Positions 51,333 to 60,252 of a stretch of 64,000 nucleotides of DNA are shown one piece after another (within the stretch, counting starts at the first letter, position 1; each line of letters opens with the position of its first letter). Source of the DNA: Erwinia sp. JUb26 (GTDB lineage Bacteria > Pseudomonadota > Gammaproteobacteria > Enterobacterales > Enterobacteriaceae); contig NZ_RJVB01000001.1 of NCBI RefSeq assembly GCF_003751505.1, positions 684,027 through 748,026 on the forward strand, written 5' to 3'. The notes under the pieces are model-generated. The model was not told where the DNA came from. It saw nothing but the letters and a program-made list of their open reading frames with translations, and searched no databases. The position numbers and the translations under genes were made by a program.

Positions 51333-51967
51333 GAAGATTACCGGTCTATCTGCTGATTGATACCTCCGGGTCGATGCGCGGTGAATCCATTCACGCGGTT
51401 AACGTTGGCATCCAGGCGATGCTCAGCGCGCTGCGCCAGGATCCCTACGCGCTGGAAAGCGTGCATATTTCGATTATCACCTTCGATAATGAAGCACGCG
51501 AGCATACTCCGCTGACCGCGCTGGAAGCCTTTCAGTTTACCGATATCGTGGTGCCGAGCGCCGGAGGCACCTTTACCGGCGCGGCGTTGGAGTGCCTGAT
51601 GCACTGCGTCGACCGCGATATTCAGCGCTCGGACGGCGACCGGAAAGGCGACTGGCGTCCGCTGGTGTTCCTGATGACCGACGGTACGCCGTCGGACAGC
51701 CTGGCCTACAGCGAAGCGATCCCCGAGATAAAAAAACGGTCGTTCGGGGCGATTATCGCCTGTGCGGTGGGTAGCAAAGCGAAGCACGAACCGCTCAAGC
51801 AGCTCACCTCCCAGGTGGTGGCGCTGGAAACGCTGGACTCCACGGCCTTCTCCGGCTTCTTCAAGTGGGTATCGGCCAGCGTTGCGTCCGGCAGCAGCAG
51901 CGCCGGGATCAACGCTACCCAGGACAGCCTGCCGCCGCCACCGCCGGAAATTCAGCTGGTGCTGTAA
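51329..51967 (+). CDS. terY: TerY, von Willebrand A domain protein (copy 2)
   Basis: 212 residues, paralogous to the gene at 50040 over its full length (MRRLPVYLLIDTSGSMRGES; VFLMTDGTPSDSLAYS; ending LPPPPPEIQLVL). The MIDAS is complete (DTSGS, T, D). It overlaps terX by 4 nt. Tandem vWA paralogues suggest a heteromeric metal-dependent scaffold. Confidence 0.94.
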   Translation: MRRLPVYLLIDTSGSMRGESIHAVNVGIQAMLSALRQDPYALESVHISIITFDNEAREHTPLTALEAFQFTDIVVPSAGGTFTGAALECLMHCVDRDIQRSDGDRKGDWRPLVFLMTDGTPSDSLAYSEAIPEIKKRSFGAIIACAVGSKAKHEPLKQLTSQVVALETLDSTAFSGFFKWVSASVASGSSSAGINATQDSLPPPPPEIQLVL

Positions 51968-52060
51968 ACCGTCGGGCAGCGTACGCACTTTCGTCGTTGC
52001 CCGCTTTTTGCCGCCCGGCCTGCCGCTGCGGCGTATCTGCCCTTTCTGGGGAATGTCAGC

Positions 52061-53107
52061 ATGAGAAGACTGCCCATATTCTTTATCCTCGACTGTTCGG
52101 AATCGATGGTCGGGGAAAATCTGCAAAAAATGAACCAGGGTCTGCAAACCATCGTTAACGACCTGAAGAAAGATCCCCACGCGCTGGAAACCGCCTGGGT
52201 GTCGGTGATTGCCTTCGCCGGGGTGGCGAAAACTATCGTGCCGCTGGTCGAGTCGGCGTCGTTTTATCCGCCGCGTCTGCCCATCGGCGGCGGCACCAGC
52301 CTGGGCGCGGCGCTGCGCGAGCTGACCCGTCAGATCGATTTGCAGGTGCGTAAAACCACCGCCGAGCGCAAAGGCGACTGGAAACCGGTGGTTTATCTAC
52401 TGACCGATGGCCGCCCCACCGACGATGTCTCTGCCGAAATCCGCCGCTGGAAAGAGCAGTATGCCAGCCGCGTGAACCTGATCGCCATCGGCATTGGCTC
52501 GGGTGCCGATCTGAATATCCTACGCCAGCTGACCGACAACGTGCTGCTGTTTAACGACGCGAAAGAGAGCGATTTTACCCAGTTTATCAAGTGGATCACC
52601 GCCTCGGTTTCCGCCCACAGCCGCAGCGTCGGCGAATCTGCCACCGCCGCGCCGCCGCTGCCCACGACCGGCTCCATCGTCCGGTTGGCAAAAGACGAGG
52701 TGGCCCGCGCCAGCGATGAAACCTGCGTGATCCTTACCGGCCGCTGCTCGCGCTCGCGCCGTCCGTATCTGATGAAGTACGAGCGCCCGGCGGTTAACCT
52801 CTCCTCGCTGGATTTCAAACTGAATATCAACGGTTTTAATCTGGCGGGCTGCTACCCGATCGATGAAGACTATTTTGCGTGGAGCGATGCCTCCGCGTCG
52901 GCGCTTCAGGTCAATACCGCCGAGCTGCACGGCGTGCCCGGCTGCCCGCACTGCGGCAACGGTAGCGCATTTGCCCTCTGTGCCTGCGGCGGACTGCTGT
53001 GCATCAACGGGCCGGACGATGTGACCTGCCCGTGGTGTGAGAAAGGGCTGTCCTTCAGCGATGAAGGCGGCGAACAGGATTTCGACGTTAATCGGGGACG
53101 AGGATGA
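52061..53107 (+). CDS. terY: TerY-type vWA protein with C-terminal zinc-ribbon
   Basis: 348 residues. The vWA domain (about 1-205) has MRRLPIFFILDCSESMVGEN, with MIDAS D-C-S-E-S intact, and VYLLTDGRPTDDV. After a linker comes a TerY-C-type domain, about 215-345, with cysteine pairs CPHC, CAC, C and CPWC in GCPHCGNGSAFALCACGGLLCING and TCPWCEKG. It may sense or bind metal beside the phosphatase and kinase genes. Its end overlaps the phosphatase start. Confidence 0.92.
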   Translation: MRRLPIFFILDCSESMVGENLQKMNQGLQTIVNDLKKDPHALETAWVSVIAFAGVAKTIVPLVESASFYPPRLPIGGGTSLGAALRELTRQIDLQVRKTTAERKGDWKPVVYLLTDGRPTDDVSAEIRRWKEQYASRVNLIAIGIGSGADLNILRQLTDNVLLFNDAKESDFTQFIKWITASVSAHSRSVGESATAAPPLPTTGSIVRLAKDEVARASDETCVILTGRCSRSRRPYLMKYERPAVNLSSLDFKLNINGFNLAGCYPIDEDYFAWSDASASALQVNTAELHGVPGCPHCGNGSAFALCACGGLLCINGPDDVTCPWCEKGLSFSDEGGEQDFDVNRGRG

Positions 53108-54846
53108 TGGATAACACGGAACTTCGTCAGCGGCTGCTGGCGGTGCTGCTGGACGGGCACGCGGCGCAGGACGATGTGGGAGTGCGGGATGCCCTGCTGG
53201 CCGATAACGATATTTCGTTTCTGCTGAATATGCTGATTAAGCGGGTCTCGCTAAAGCTGACGCCCACCGACTCCGGCAGGGAAGACAACACCCAGGTAGC
53301 GAACGTTGATACGGCGGCGAATGTATTGTCTGCTCCGGTGTTGAATCAATCTATCAACCCGGCCATGCCACCGCCCGCTCCACACGCGCTAACCTGGCTG
53401 CCGCTGGCGTTTTATTTCGCCGAGCTGGTTAACGGTAAAGCGGCGACAAAACCGGAGAGTGAGATCGAAACATCGGATAAATCAGCCTACGATGACGGCA
53501 TCACCGGCGCTGACAATATGATTACCACTGGTGATGCCGCGCAGTCGCAAACGCCTGAACTGTCCCAGAATAGCGTTGTTGCACAATCTGCCAGCCCTCT
53601 TCCAAACGCTCCGCTGCCTCTGCGCCCCGGCCAGGTGCCCGTCGCGGCGGTCACAGCGCCGCCCGCACCGGTTCCGCCGCTGCCGCGCGCAAAAATCAGC
53701 CTGCCCAACGCCCGCGTCGGCACGCCGTTCAGCGCGCGGGTTGAGGTACGGCTGGATAACGGCGAGCCGGTCAGCGTGGAAGACGTCACTTTCCCCGACG
53801 CCTTCGGACTTTACTTCGACAAAACCAGCGGCGTGCTGTCGGGAACGCCGACCACCAGCGGCGATATCACCCTGCTGGTTCACTGGCGCTGGCGGGATCG
53901 CCCGCCGTACCCGCAGGAACAGCTGTTTATCATCAATCCCGACCCACGCAGCCTGTGGAAGATTGTTGAACCTCCGGCGGACGATCGCTACTTCAAACCG
54001 AATATCGACCACCGGCAGATCGTGGAGCCGGGAACTCGCATTGCCGCCGCCAGCCGCCGTGGGCGATCTCACGAACACGTCGGATCGTTCCGCGATGATG
54101 ATTTTGCCATTCACCACTGCAATGAAAGCGGCTGGAGCATCATGCTGGTCGCCGACGGCGCGGGCAGCGCAAAAAACTCGCGGCGGGGATCGCAGATTGC
54201 CACCCGCTGCGTGGCTGACCACCTCGTCGCGCTGCTGAGCGGCGAACGGGGGCAGTTATTGGGGCAGCAGGTGCAGAACTGGAGCAGCGAGGATCGGCAG
54301 GCGGTCGGGGCCACCTTCATTCGCCAGTTCCATCAGGCATCGATTGCCGCGGTAAACGCCATCACCGGCGAAGCCAGCCAGCTCGCTGAGAGCGTGAAAT
54401 CCTATTCCACCACCCTGCTGGCCACCGTGTCCCTGCGCTGCGGCGATGAGCTGTTTGCCGCCGCGTTCTGGATGGGCGACGGCGCGATTGCCGCCTACGG
54501 CCCGGCAGGAAAAGTGCGCGTGTTGGGCACCCCGGACAGCGGCGAATATGCCGGACAAACCCGCTTCCTGGATGCCGAAGCCGTCGCCGACCCGGAATTC
54601 AGCAAGCGCATCAGCATCGGCAAATGGCCGGAGATTTCGCACCTGCTGCTGGTCACCGACGGGGTTTCCGACCCGTGGTTTGAAACCGATAACGGCCTGC
54701 GCAACGCGGATAAATGGGATGCCCTGGTAACAGAGATCGCCCCGTGCCTGGCCGACGAGCCGCACGCGGCGGAAAGGCTGGCCGACTGGCTGAACTTCTT
54801 CTCCCCCGGCAACCACGATGACCGGACAATTGTCGCATCCTGGTAA
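53104..54846 (+). CDS. PP2C-family serine/threonine phosphatase with Ig-like domain
   Basis: 580 residues. Residues 1-190 are poorly conserved and include an Ala/Pro/Thr-rich linker. About 195-275 is a putative Ig/cadherin-like domain (SLPNARVGTPFSARVEVRLDNGEPVSVEDV, TSGVLSGTPTTSGDITLLVHW). About 310-580 is a PP2C domain with metal-binding aspartates: VADGAGSAKNSRRGSQIA, TLLATVSLRCGDELFAAAFWMGDGAIA, LLLVTDGVSDPW and NHDDRTI at the end. It should reverse phosphorylation by the kinase encoded next. It begins in the stop of the preceding terY. Confidence 0.9.
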   Translation: MMDNTELRQRLLAVLLDGHAAQDDVGVRDALLADNDISFLLNMLIKRVSLKLTPTDSGREDNTQVANVDTAANVLSAPVLNQSINPAMPPPAPHALTWLPLAFYFAELVNGKAATKPESEIETSDKSAYDDGITGADNMITTGDAAQSQTPELSQNSVVAQSASPLPNAPLPLRPGQVPVAAVTAPPAPVPPLPRAKISLPNARVGTPFSARVEVRLDNGEPVSVEDVTFPDAFGLYFDKTSGVLSGTPTTSGDITLLVHWRWRDRPPYPQEQLFIINPDPRSLWKIVEPPADDRYFKPNIDHRQIVEPGTRIAAASRRGRSHEHVGSFRDDDFAIHHCNESGWSIMLVADGAGSAKNSRRGSQIATRCVADHLVALLSGERGQLLGQQVQNWSSEDRQAVGATFIRQFHQASIAAVNAITGEASQLAESVKSYSTTLLATVSLRCGDELFAAAFWMGDGAIAAYGPAGKVRVLGTPDSGEYAGQTRFLDAEAVADPEFSKRISIGKWPEISHLLLVTDGVSDPWFETDNGLRNADKWDALVTEIAPCLADEPHAAERLADWLNFFSPGNHDDRTIVASW

Positions 54847-54870
54847 ACGGCTGAACCTGATTTCGGGTAA

Positions 54871-56376
54871 ATGACTATGGCAAATATTATTACCTGCACC
54901 ACCACGGATGGTGAAACCATCCAGTACGTTGATGAGATCATCGGTTCCGGCTCAATGAAAGATGTCTATTTCTCGCCGGATAAGTCTTACGTGGTGGCGT
55001 TTTATAAGCAGCCGCAGAACGCCCAGGCCAAAGAGCGCATCGACATGATCACCGGGCGCTACCGGAAAAATATTTTTGAACAGTCCGGCGGCGACTACTG
55101 GCGCAGCGTATTCTGCTGGCCAACCAGCGTCGTTCAGCATGAAGGGAAAACCGGGATTGTAGTCCCCTGCTATCAGCCGCACTTCTTCTTTAAGTACGGC
55201 TCGAAAAATAACGACTTTCTTAACATCAAAGGCCGGGAGAAAGAGGGAAAATGGTTTGCCAGCGCCAGCAACCAGAATAAATTCCTCGATCCCCGCGAGC
55301 GCGGCAATACCCTGAGCTACCTGAAGGTCTGCCTGCTGCTAACGCGCGCGGTGCGCCGGATGCATGCTGCCGGGCTGTGCCACAGCGATCTCAGTTATAA
55401 GAACGTGCTGATCGATCCGGAACAGGGCCACGCCTGCGTGATTGATATCGATGGCCTGGTGGTACCAGGGAAATATCCGCCGGACGTGGTCGGCACGCCG
55501 GATTTTATCGCCCCCGAGGTGGTGCGCACCAGCCACCTGCCGAAGGATGACCCGCAGCGTATTCTGCCCAGCATCAGCACCGACCGCCACGCGCTGGCGG
55601 TACTGATCTATATGTATCTTTTCTATCGCCATCCGCTGCGCGGCGGCAAAATCCACGATATGGATGATGAAATGCGCGATGAGTCGCTGGCGATGGGAGA
55701 ACGTGCGTTGTTTATTGAGCACCCGACTGACCGCAGCAATGCGGTGAAGGTCGGCCAGGCCAGTCCGGCATCCCTGCCGTGGGCCGATCCGCAAAAGATC
55801 CCCTACACCATTATGGGGCCGTACCTGACGCCGCTGTTTGACAAGGCGTTTATTGACGGGCTGCACGACCCGGCTAAACGGCCCACCGCCGATGAATGGG
55901 AAACGGCGCTGGTGAAAACGGTGGATCTGATCCAGCCCTGCCAGAACAAGGACTGCGAGCAGGAGTGGTACGTTTTCTCCGGTAAAACGAAACCGGTTTG
56001 TCCGTACTGCAGCACGCCGTACAAAGGCAAATTGCCGATCCTCAACCTCTATTCCTCACGCAAAGCGGGCAGCTACCGCCCGGACGATCACCGGCTGATG
56101 GTGTGGAGCGGGCAGTCACTGTATGCCTGGCACGTTAACCGCCTGATCGCCCCCAATGAACGCACCACCGACGCGCAGAAAAAGCGCGTGGGCTATTTTG
56201 TGTTCCATAACGATCGCTGGTGGCTGGTGAATGAAGGCATTACGGGGCTGATGTCGCTGCCGGATAAAAAGGCGATCGCCATCGGCGATAAGCTGGCGCT
56301 GGAGGACGGCACGCAGTTTGTGCTGTCGACGGAGGAAGGTGGCAGGCTGGTAGTTGTACAGCTGGTGACGAATTAA
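54871..56376 (+). CDS. Ser/Thr protein kinase-like protein of the TerY-P system
   Basis: 501 residues. A kinase-like domain (about 10-360) has a Gly-rich loop GSGSMKDVYFSPDK, a VVAFYK lysine, catalytic HSDLSYKNVLID (HxD, with Asn), and DIDG in place of DFG. GTPDFIAPEV follows as an APE-like motif. C-terminally there is a zinc-binding stretch (PCQNKDCEQEWYVFSGKTKPVCPYCSTPYKG) and a beta-rich domain. A second ATG lies at 54877. Together with PP2C and TerY proteins it forms a kinase/phosphatase/vWA triad proposed for Ter-linked signalling. Last gene of the operon. Confidence 0.9.
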   Translation: MTMANIITCTTTDGETIQYVDEIIGSGSMKDVYFSPDKSYVVAFYKQPQNAQAKERIDMITGRYRKNIFEQSGGDYWRSVFCWPTSVVQHEGKTGIVVPCYQPHFFFKYGSKNNDFLNIKGREKEGKWFASASNQNKFLDPRERGNTLSYLKVCLLLTRAVRRMHAAGLCHSDLSYKNVLIDPEQGHACVIDIDGLVVPGKYPPDVVGTPDFIAPEVVRTSHLPKDDPQRILPSISTDRHALAVLIYMYLFYRHPLRGGKIHDMDDEMRDESLAMGERALFIEHPTDRSNAVKVGQASPASLPWADPQKIPYTIMGPYLTPLFDKAFIDGLHDPAKRPTADEWETALVKTVDLIQPCQNKDCEQEWYVFSGKTKPVCPYCSTPYKGKLPILNLYSSRKAGSYRPDDHRLMVWSGQSLYAWHVNRLIAPNERTTDAQKKRVGYFVFHNDRWWLVNEGITGLMSLPDKKAIAIGDKLALEDGTQFVLSTEEGGRLVVVQLVTN

Positions 56377-56388
56377 CACCGTTCAGCG

Positions 56389-56420
56389 GCCGGATCCGCG
56401 GGTTTGCCTGCGGATCCGGC
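56389..56420 (+). terminator. GC-rich hairpin after the TerY-kinase operon
   Basis: GCCGGATCCGC, 10-nt loop GGGTTTGCCT, GCGGATCCGGC, 12 bp after the stop. A long perfect stem without U-run. Confidence 0.5.
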
Positions 56421-56473
56421 GGCGTGATGACTGCGGGTGGGCACCCGCAGCGCATCGCATTTCACCCAATCAA

Positions 56474-56686
56474 TCAGCGGCTAATCTGGTGGCCAATAAT
56501 GCCCCCGACTGCCGCGCCGCCGACGGTGCCCAGAGAACTTCCTCCGGTCAGAACCGCACCGCCAATCGCACCAATACCTGCACCAATCGCCGTATTTCTG
56601 CCACGGTTAGACATATGTCCACAGGCAGTAATCGAAAGCGTCAGCAGTACCACGACTGCTACAGAAAAGCTGCGTTTTAAAAGCAT
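56474..56686 (-). CDS. OsmB-like glycine-zipper lipoprotein
   Basis: 70 residues from the ATG at 56686, preceded by GAGGT; codons further upstream lack a ribosome site. A signal peptide ends at the lipobox SITAC (cysteine lipidated), followed by HMSNRGRNTAIGAGIGAIGGAVLTGG and a glycine-zipper end GTVGGAAVGGIIGHQ, very like OsmB of E. coli. A small outer-membrane lipoprotein of osmotic or envelope stress; exact function unclear. It is convergent with the TerY-kinase operon. Confidence 0.9.
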   Translation of the reverse strand: MLLKRSFSVAVVVLLTLSITACGHMSNRGRNTAIGAGIGAIGGAVLTGGSSLGTVGGAAVGGIIGHQISR

Positions 56687-56922
56687 GATTAACCTCATTA
56701 CCATCAGCAATAATGGCAGGTAGAAACGTTGTTTATGATTGTTTTTTGTCCGGCAACGTTTGCGGTATTATCCCGCGCTGCCGATGGCTGAAATTTACTG
56801 CTTGTCCGCCGACTACAACAGGTAAAAATTCCTATTTCTCAGCGGCATGAACGCTTGAGTTATCCGTTTAGGAGAATGCCTGGCTGTCTGGTAGCCCGCC
56901 CAGTGCAAAAGATCTGCATGGG

Positions 56923-57339
56923 CTATTTTCGCCACGCGGCTTCTTTCATTTCGTGAGTCATTTTAACGTCGATGCTCAGTTCGGCGGTTGGCCGCAGCAG
57001 CAGGCGCGGCAGGCCAATAGGATCGCCGGATTCCAGACAGTAGCCGTACTCCCCCTTTCTGATGCGCAGCAGTGCGGCATCAATTTTCGGCAGCAGGCGG
57101 CTTTCGCGATCGATCTGGCGCAGCAGCAGCCTCAGCTCTTCTTCGCGCAGCGCCTTATCGGCCTCATCTCCCTGATTATCCCCCCACTGTAAACCGGCTT
57201 TCAGCTGGTCGATATGCGCCAGCAGTTCCTGCTTATCCTGCTGTAAACGCAGCTGAAAAAATGCCAGCTGCTGTGGATTCATATAGTCTGCAGGCGACAT
57301 TGCCAGCAGCTTCTGCTCTTCTTTACTGCTCTGTGGCAC
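56923..57339 (-). CDS. DksA-like protein lacking zinc-binding cysteines
   Basis: 138 residues from the GTG at 57339, which has GGAGG five bases upstream; an ATG four codons earlier (57351) has no such site. DksA-type coiled coil (YMNPQQLAFFQLRLQQDKQELL, DEADKALREEELRLLLRQIDRESRLLPKIDAAL) and C-terminal GEYGYCLESGDPIGLPRLLLRPTAELSIDVKM. Of the four zinc cysteines of DksA, only the one in GYC remains; the others are Ser, Ser and Val. This resembles the zinc-independent DksA2 class, which can replace DksA under zinc starvation. It lies 32 bp downstream of a Zur-box-controlled GTPase gene in the same direction. Confidence 0.9.
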   Translation of the reverse strand: MPQSSKEEQKLLAMSPADYMNPQQLAFFQLRLQQDKQELLAHIDQLKAGLQWGDNQGDEADKALREEELRLLLRQIDRESRLLPKIDAALLRIRKGEYGYCLESGDPIGLPRLLLRPTAELSIDVKMTHEMKEAAWRK

Positions 57340-57371
57340 GCGGGCCTCCATGGTTAATCGTCAGTTCAGAT

Positions 57372-58565
57372 TCACGACTTCAGTCTGGCAACGCTTTTCG
57401 GCCAGGGATCGGCAAAGATGCCGCCCTGCTGCCACCAGTCAATTTCCTCTTCGCTGAGGAAACAGCGCCGTAGCGCCGAAACAAACGGGTCGAGCTGTTC
57501 GGCAAGGCCGATGACCGTCAGGCTACAGCGGCGATCGCCAAAACGCCCCGGCATGGCATCCAGCTGTTGTTGCAGGATGCGCCGTTCTTCGTTATTCAGC
57601 AGGCTGTTTTCATGCCCCAGCACGCCCGCTTTCCAGTAGCTGATAAATTCCAGACTGATGCTTCCCGCCGCCTGATTCCACAGCAGCGCCAGATCGTCAC
57701 GGCCCGGCAACCAGAAAAAGCCCTTGCTGCGATGGATACCGGCACCAAGAAACTGCTGATAAGTGTCCCACAGTCGCTGCGGATGGAACGGTCGGTCATC
57801 CGTAATCACCCGCGATTCGATATCGTAAGGTGCGCCGGTATCGCTGAACTGCTCCAGCTCAGCCTCCAGTTCTTCCACCAGTTTCGCCACGCGGTGGAAA
57901 TTGTAATCGGGGTACGCCAGCAGCTCGTTAATCGGCAGATTTCCCCACGGCAGCGCCATTACCGCTACTGCCGGATTGATGGGATGCACGGCGTGAGCAA
58001 TATCCAGTACGGTATCGGCGTTCAGGCGATCGACTTTAGTCAGCATCAGATGGCTGCAAAACAGGATTTGTCCGGCCAGCAAATTTTCGACCCCGCCACG
58101 TTGCTGTTGCAGATTGCGCTGCCAGCGTGGGATTAGCTGTTCACCGCCGTCATAGTCGCTTTGCAGCATCACCGCATCAATTAGCGACAGAAAGCCCCGT
58201 AGCTGTATCAGGGGATGATCGCGCAGCAGTTTAATCAGCGGCAGCGGATGGCTGCTGCCGGACGTTTCCAGCAGGATCATATCGGGCTGATGAACCGCCA
58301 GCTGTTCGAGAGCCTCCGCAAGCCTGTTCACTCCGGTCGGGCTACTGATGCTGTCGGCAGCAATTGAGATAAAGTTTTGCCGCTGCTGCCCCACCAGTTC
58401 GGTATTGGCAATCAGCACGCCGTCGACGTCCAGCTCGCTCATATCGTTGACGATCACGCTGACGTTCAGCTGCTGATTCTGCGCCTGCATCAGTAAACTT
58501 TTCAGTAAGGTGGTTTTCCCTGCGCCCAGGAAACCGTTGAGAATGGTCAGAGGGATGCGCTGCAT
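57372..58565 (-). CDS. COG0523-family GTPase/metallochaperone, CxCC motif replaced by SxSS
   Basis: 397 residues from the ATG at 58565; a GTG four codons upstream is possible. The G-domain has Walker A NGFLGAGKTTLLKSLL, the switch-like VNDMSELDVDG, LLETSGSSHPLPL, and SHLMLTKVDRLNA (NKxD-like). The C-terminal domain begins around residue 270. The family's metal-binding motif GCICC is read here as DSISS, so all three cysteines are serines. COG0523 proteins deliver or store zinc or other metals. The gene stands under a Zur-box-like dyad and is followed by a cysteine-poor DksA paralogue. Confidence 0.9.
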   Translation of the reverse strand: MQRIPLTILNGFLGAGKTTLLKSLLMQAQNQQLNVSVIVNDMSELDVDGVLIANTELVGQQRQNFISIAADSISSPTGVNRLAEALEQLAVHQPDMILLETSGSSHPLPLIKLLRDHPLIQLRGFLSLIDAVMLQSDYDGGEQLIPRWQRNLQQQRGGVENLLAGQILFCSHLMLTKVDRLNADTVLDIAHAVHPINPAVAVMALPWGNLPINELLAYPDYNFHRVAKLVEELEAELEQFSDTGAPYDIESRVITDDRPFHPQRLWDTYQQFLGAGIHRSKGFFWLPGRDDLALLWNQAAGSISLEFISYWKAGVLGHENSLLNNEERRILQQQLDAMPGRFGDRRCSLTVIGLAEQLDPFVSALRRCFLSEEEIDWWQQGGIFADPWPKSVARLKS

Positions 58566-58593
58566 GATACGTTCCACGATGAAATTTACGATA

Positions 58594-58608
58594 TGTTATA
58601 ATATAACA
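58594..58608 (-). promoter_or_regulatory. Zur box
   Basis: TGTTATA-A-TATAACA is a perfect palindrome that fits the enterobacterial Zur operator (core TGTTATAATATAACA). It is 28 bp upstream of the GTPase start, and its centre includes a TATAAT -10-like hexamer, so zinc-bound Zur would block transcription. Confidence 0.85.
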
Positions 58609-58831
58609 ATTCATCGAGCTACTCTTATTACCAGCCCCTATTAAACAGAGGCTAAGAATAATCTTAGTTACATCAGGTTATCGTCAGTTGAGGCAATAAA
58701 TTTTCTGAGTAAGATGAAGGAAATGTTTCAGGGATTTGACAGTTTTCGCCACGCAAACGTTACCCTGAAGCTACATCAGATGTCGTTCACGCCATACAGA
58801 GCGACATTACGTACGTCACTAAGGAAGATAT

Positions 58832-59041
58832 ATGAGTCGTAATCCCTCCCTCATCAGTGAAACCAATGCATTAAACGTGGATGAAGCTAAAAATTTCATT
58901 AAGTCCGGCGGCGAGCGCGTTCGCCTGGCCTGGGATATCAGCAGCGATGAATTTTTTCGTATCGCCAGTTCTTCCGGTCGTGAAGGCATGCGGATGGTTA
59001 AAAAGGGACGCGACTTCTTCCTTGAGCGTATGCCCGCCTAA
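58832..59041 (+). CDS. Small protein, unknown function
   Basis: 69 residues with AAGGA five bases upstream of the ATG. MSRNPSLISETNALNVDEAKNFIKSGGERVRLAWDISSDEFFRIASSSGREGMRMVKKGRDFFLERMPA-type composition: charged, helical, no cysteines, no signal or membrane segment. No family recognised. A hairpin follows. Codon use resembles the surrounding genes, and the good ribosome site argues that it is translated. Confidence 0.6.
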   Translation: MSRNPSLISETNALNVDEAKNFIKSGGERVRLAWDISSDEFFRIASSSGREGMRMVKKGRDFFLERMPA

Positions 59042-59070
59042 ATTGACGGGTTCGACGAATTAAGAAACAA

Positions 59071-59094
59071 CAAAGGCCCGCTGATGGGCCTTTG
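59071..59094. terminator. Hairpin between two small genes
   Basis: CAAAGGCCC, loop GCTGAT, GGGCCTTTG. It lies between the rightward 58832 gene and the leftward 59111 gene and could serve both; U-runs are short. Confidence 0.6.
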
Positions 59095-59110
59095 TACCCG
59101 CTAAAAACGG

Positions 59111-59341
59111 CTACATTTCCTGCCGTTCCCGCACAAGACAACCTTTAAGCTTTTGTCGCAATAAACTCGCAGATGATTGTTTCGCGCTTTTAGTCAGGCT
59201 GGCTTTATACTCAGCAATACGCTCCTGGGCATTGCCAGAGCACATTTCAAGTTCAGCACAAATTAAAGCCTGAAACACGGTCTTCTGACCCTCGATCGGG
59301 GCAAGTCGCGCACCCCATTTGGGCTTAATGTAATATGACAT
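59111..59341 (-). CDS. Small protein, unknown function
   Basis: 76 residues, beginning MSYYIKPKWGARLAPIEGQ, with a very good ribosome binding site (GGAGGAG eight bases before the ATG). Lysine/arginine-rich at the C-terminus, helical, with two cysteines and no membrane helix. No family recognised. Monocistronic, convergent with the 58832 gene. Confidence 0.6.
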   Translation of the reverse strand: MSYYIKPKWGARLAPIEGQKTVFQALICAELEMCSGNAQERIAEYKASLTKSAKQSSASLLRQKLKGCLVRERQEM

Positions 59342-60129
59342 AACAGGCTCTCCTCCGTGTCACCGTTTTGTATGCATGTAACCCTTTCGGTATCAATGGC
59401 CGCGGCGTTTTCTTCAGCAGCCCAGTGCGCAAATTATAGCGCGGTACCGATCCCAGACTCGCTATTTAAATCAGCCCTTTCTGTCTAAAAGTCACACGCG
59501 TGGCTTCGTTCAGATCCAGTTCCCCTACTCACCTACGTTATCAATAATCGGGCATACGATCGTCCTCTGGCGCATGACTCCTCCTGATTAACACCATAAA
59601 ATACGAGGTTAAATCTTCATCGCGCAGAGTGCCAGCCTAAAACTGGAAGGCACCTCGACTAATGGGAAGAAACAGGGATGAAACAACGTCCTTTGAATCA
59701 TCAGAACGGTATCGCTGGAGAATGAGTGTTGAGGGACAGCCTCTACTGCTGCTCCAGGGCGGTCCTCGCGCCGCGTTGCGGTACCCTCGGTTACGCCATT
59801 GCGCCGAACGGATCGGCCAGGATTGAACGTCCCTGTTCAAACCCGGCCTGGCGCCAGCATCCCTGTTGTCGTCTCCTGGCTCAATGGCTCCACCTCAGCG
59901 CTGCGGATGCCCTTACGCTGCAGCAGAGGCTATCCCAATTTATAATTTCATCGCTTTCAGATTTGGACAAAAGCCAAATCTACTAACAAAGTGTGATTCC
60001 GCATGCAGCCTGTTTAAAGAGCAGACAATCAAATTGCGATCGCGGAAAAACGGAAGCCATCTCGCTGCCTGAGTGGCAATCGCTTCTTGCAGGCAACGCA
60101 GAAGTCACAGAGCAGGCTGGCAGTGCCCC

Positions 60130-60173
60130 CGAGCGGGCAATCCACTGCAATTAAAACAGAAAGGAAGCCAGGA
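60130..60173. repeat. Degenerate partial copy of the structured repeat
   Basis: Shares CGGGCAATCC and AAAGGAAGCCAGGA in the same order and near-same spacing with 60266-60309, about 135 bp away, with scattered differences. Confidence 0.6.
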
Positions 60174-60252
60174 CTCCCCCATACGAATTCGGCTGACAGG
60201 CTACCAGCATCCCAGCCCTTCCCGCAGACCACGCCGAGCCATCAGGCCGAGC

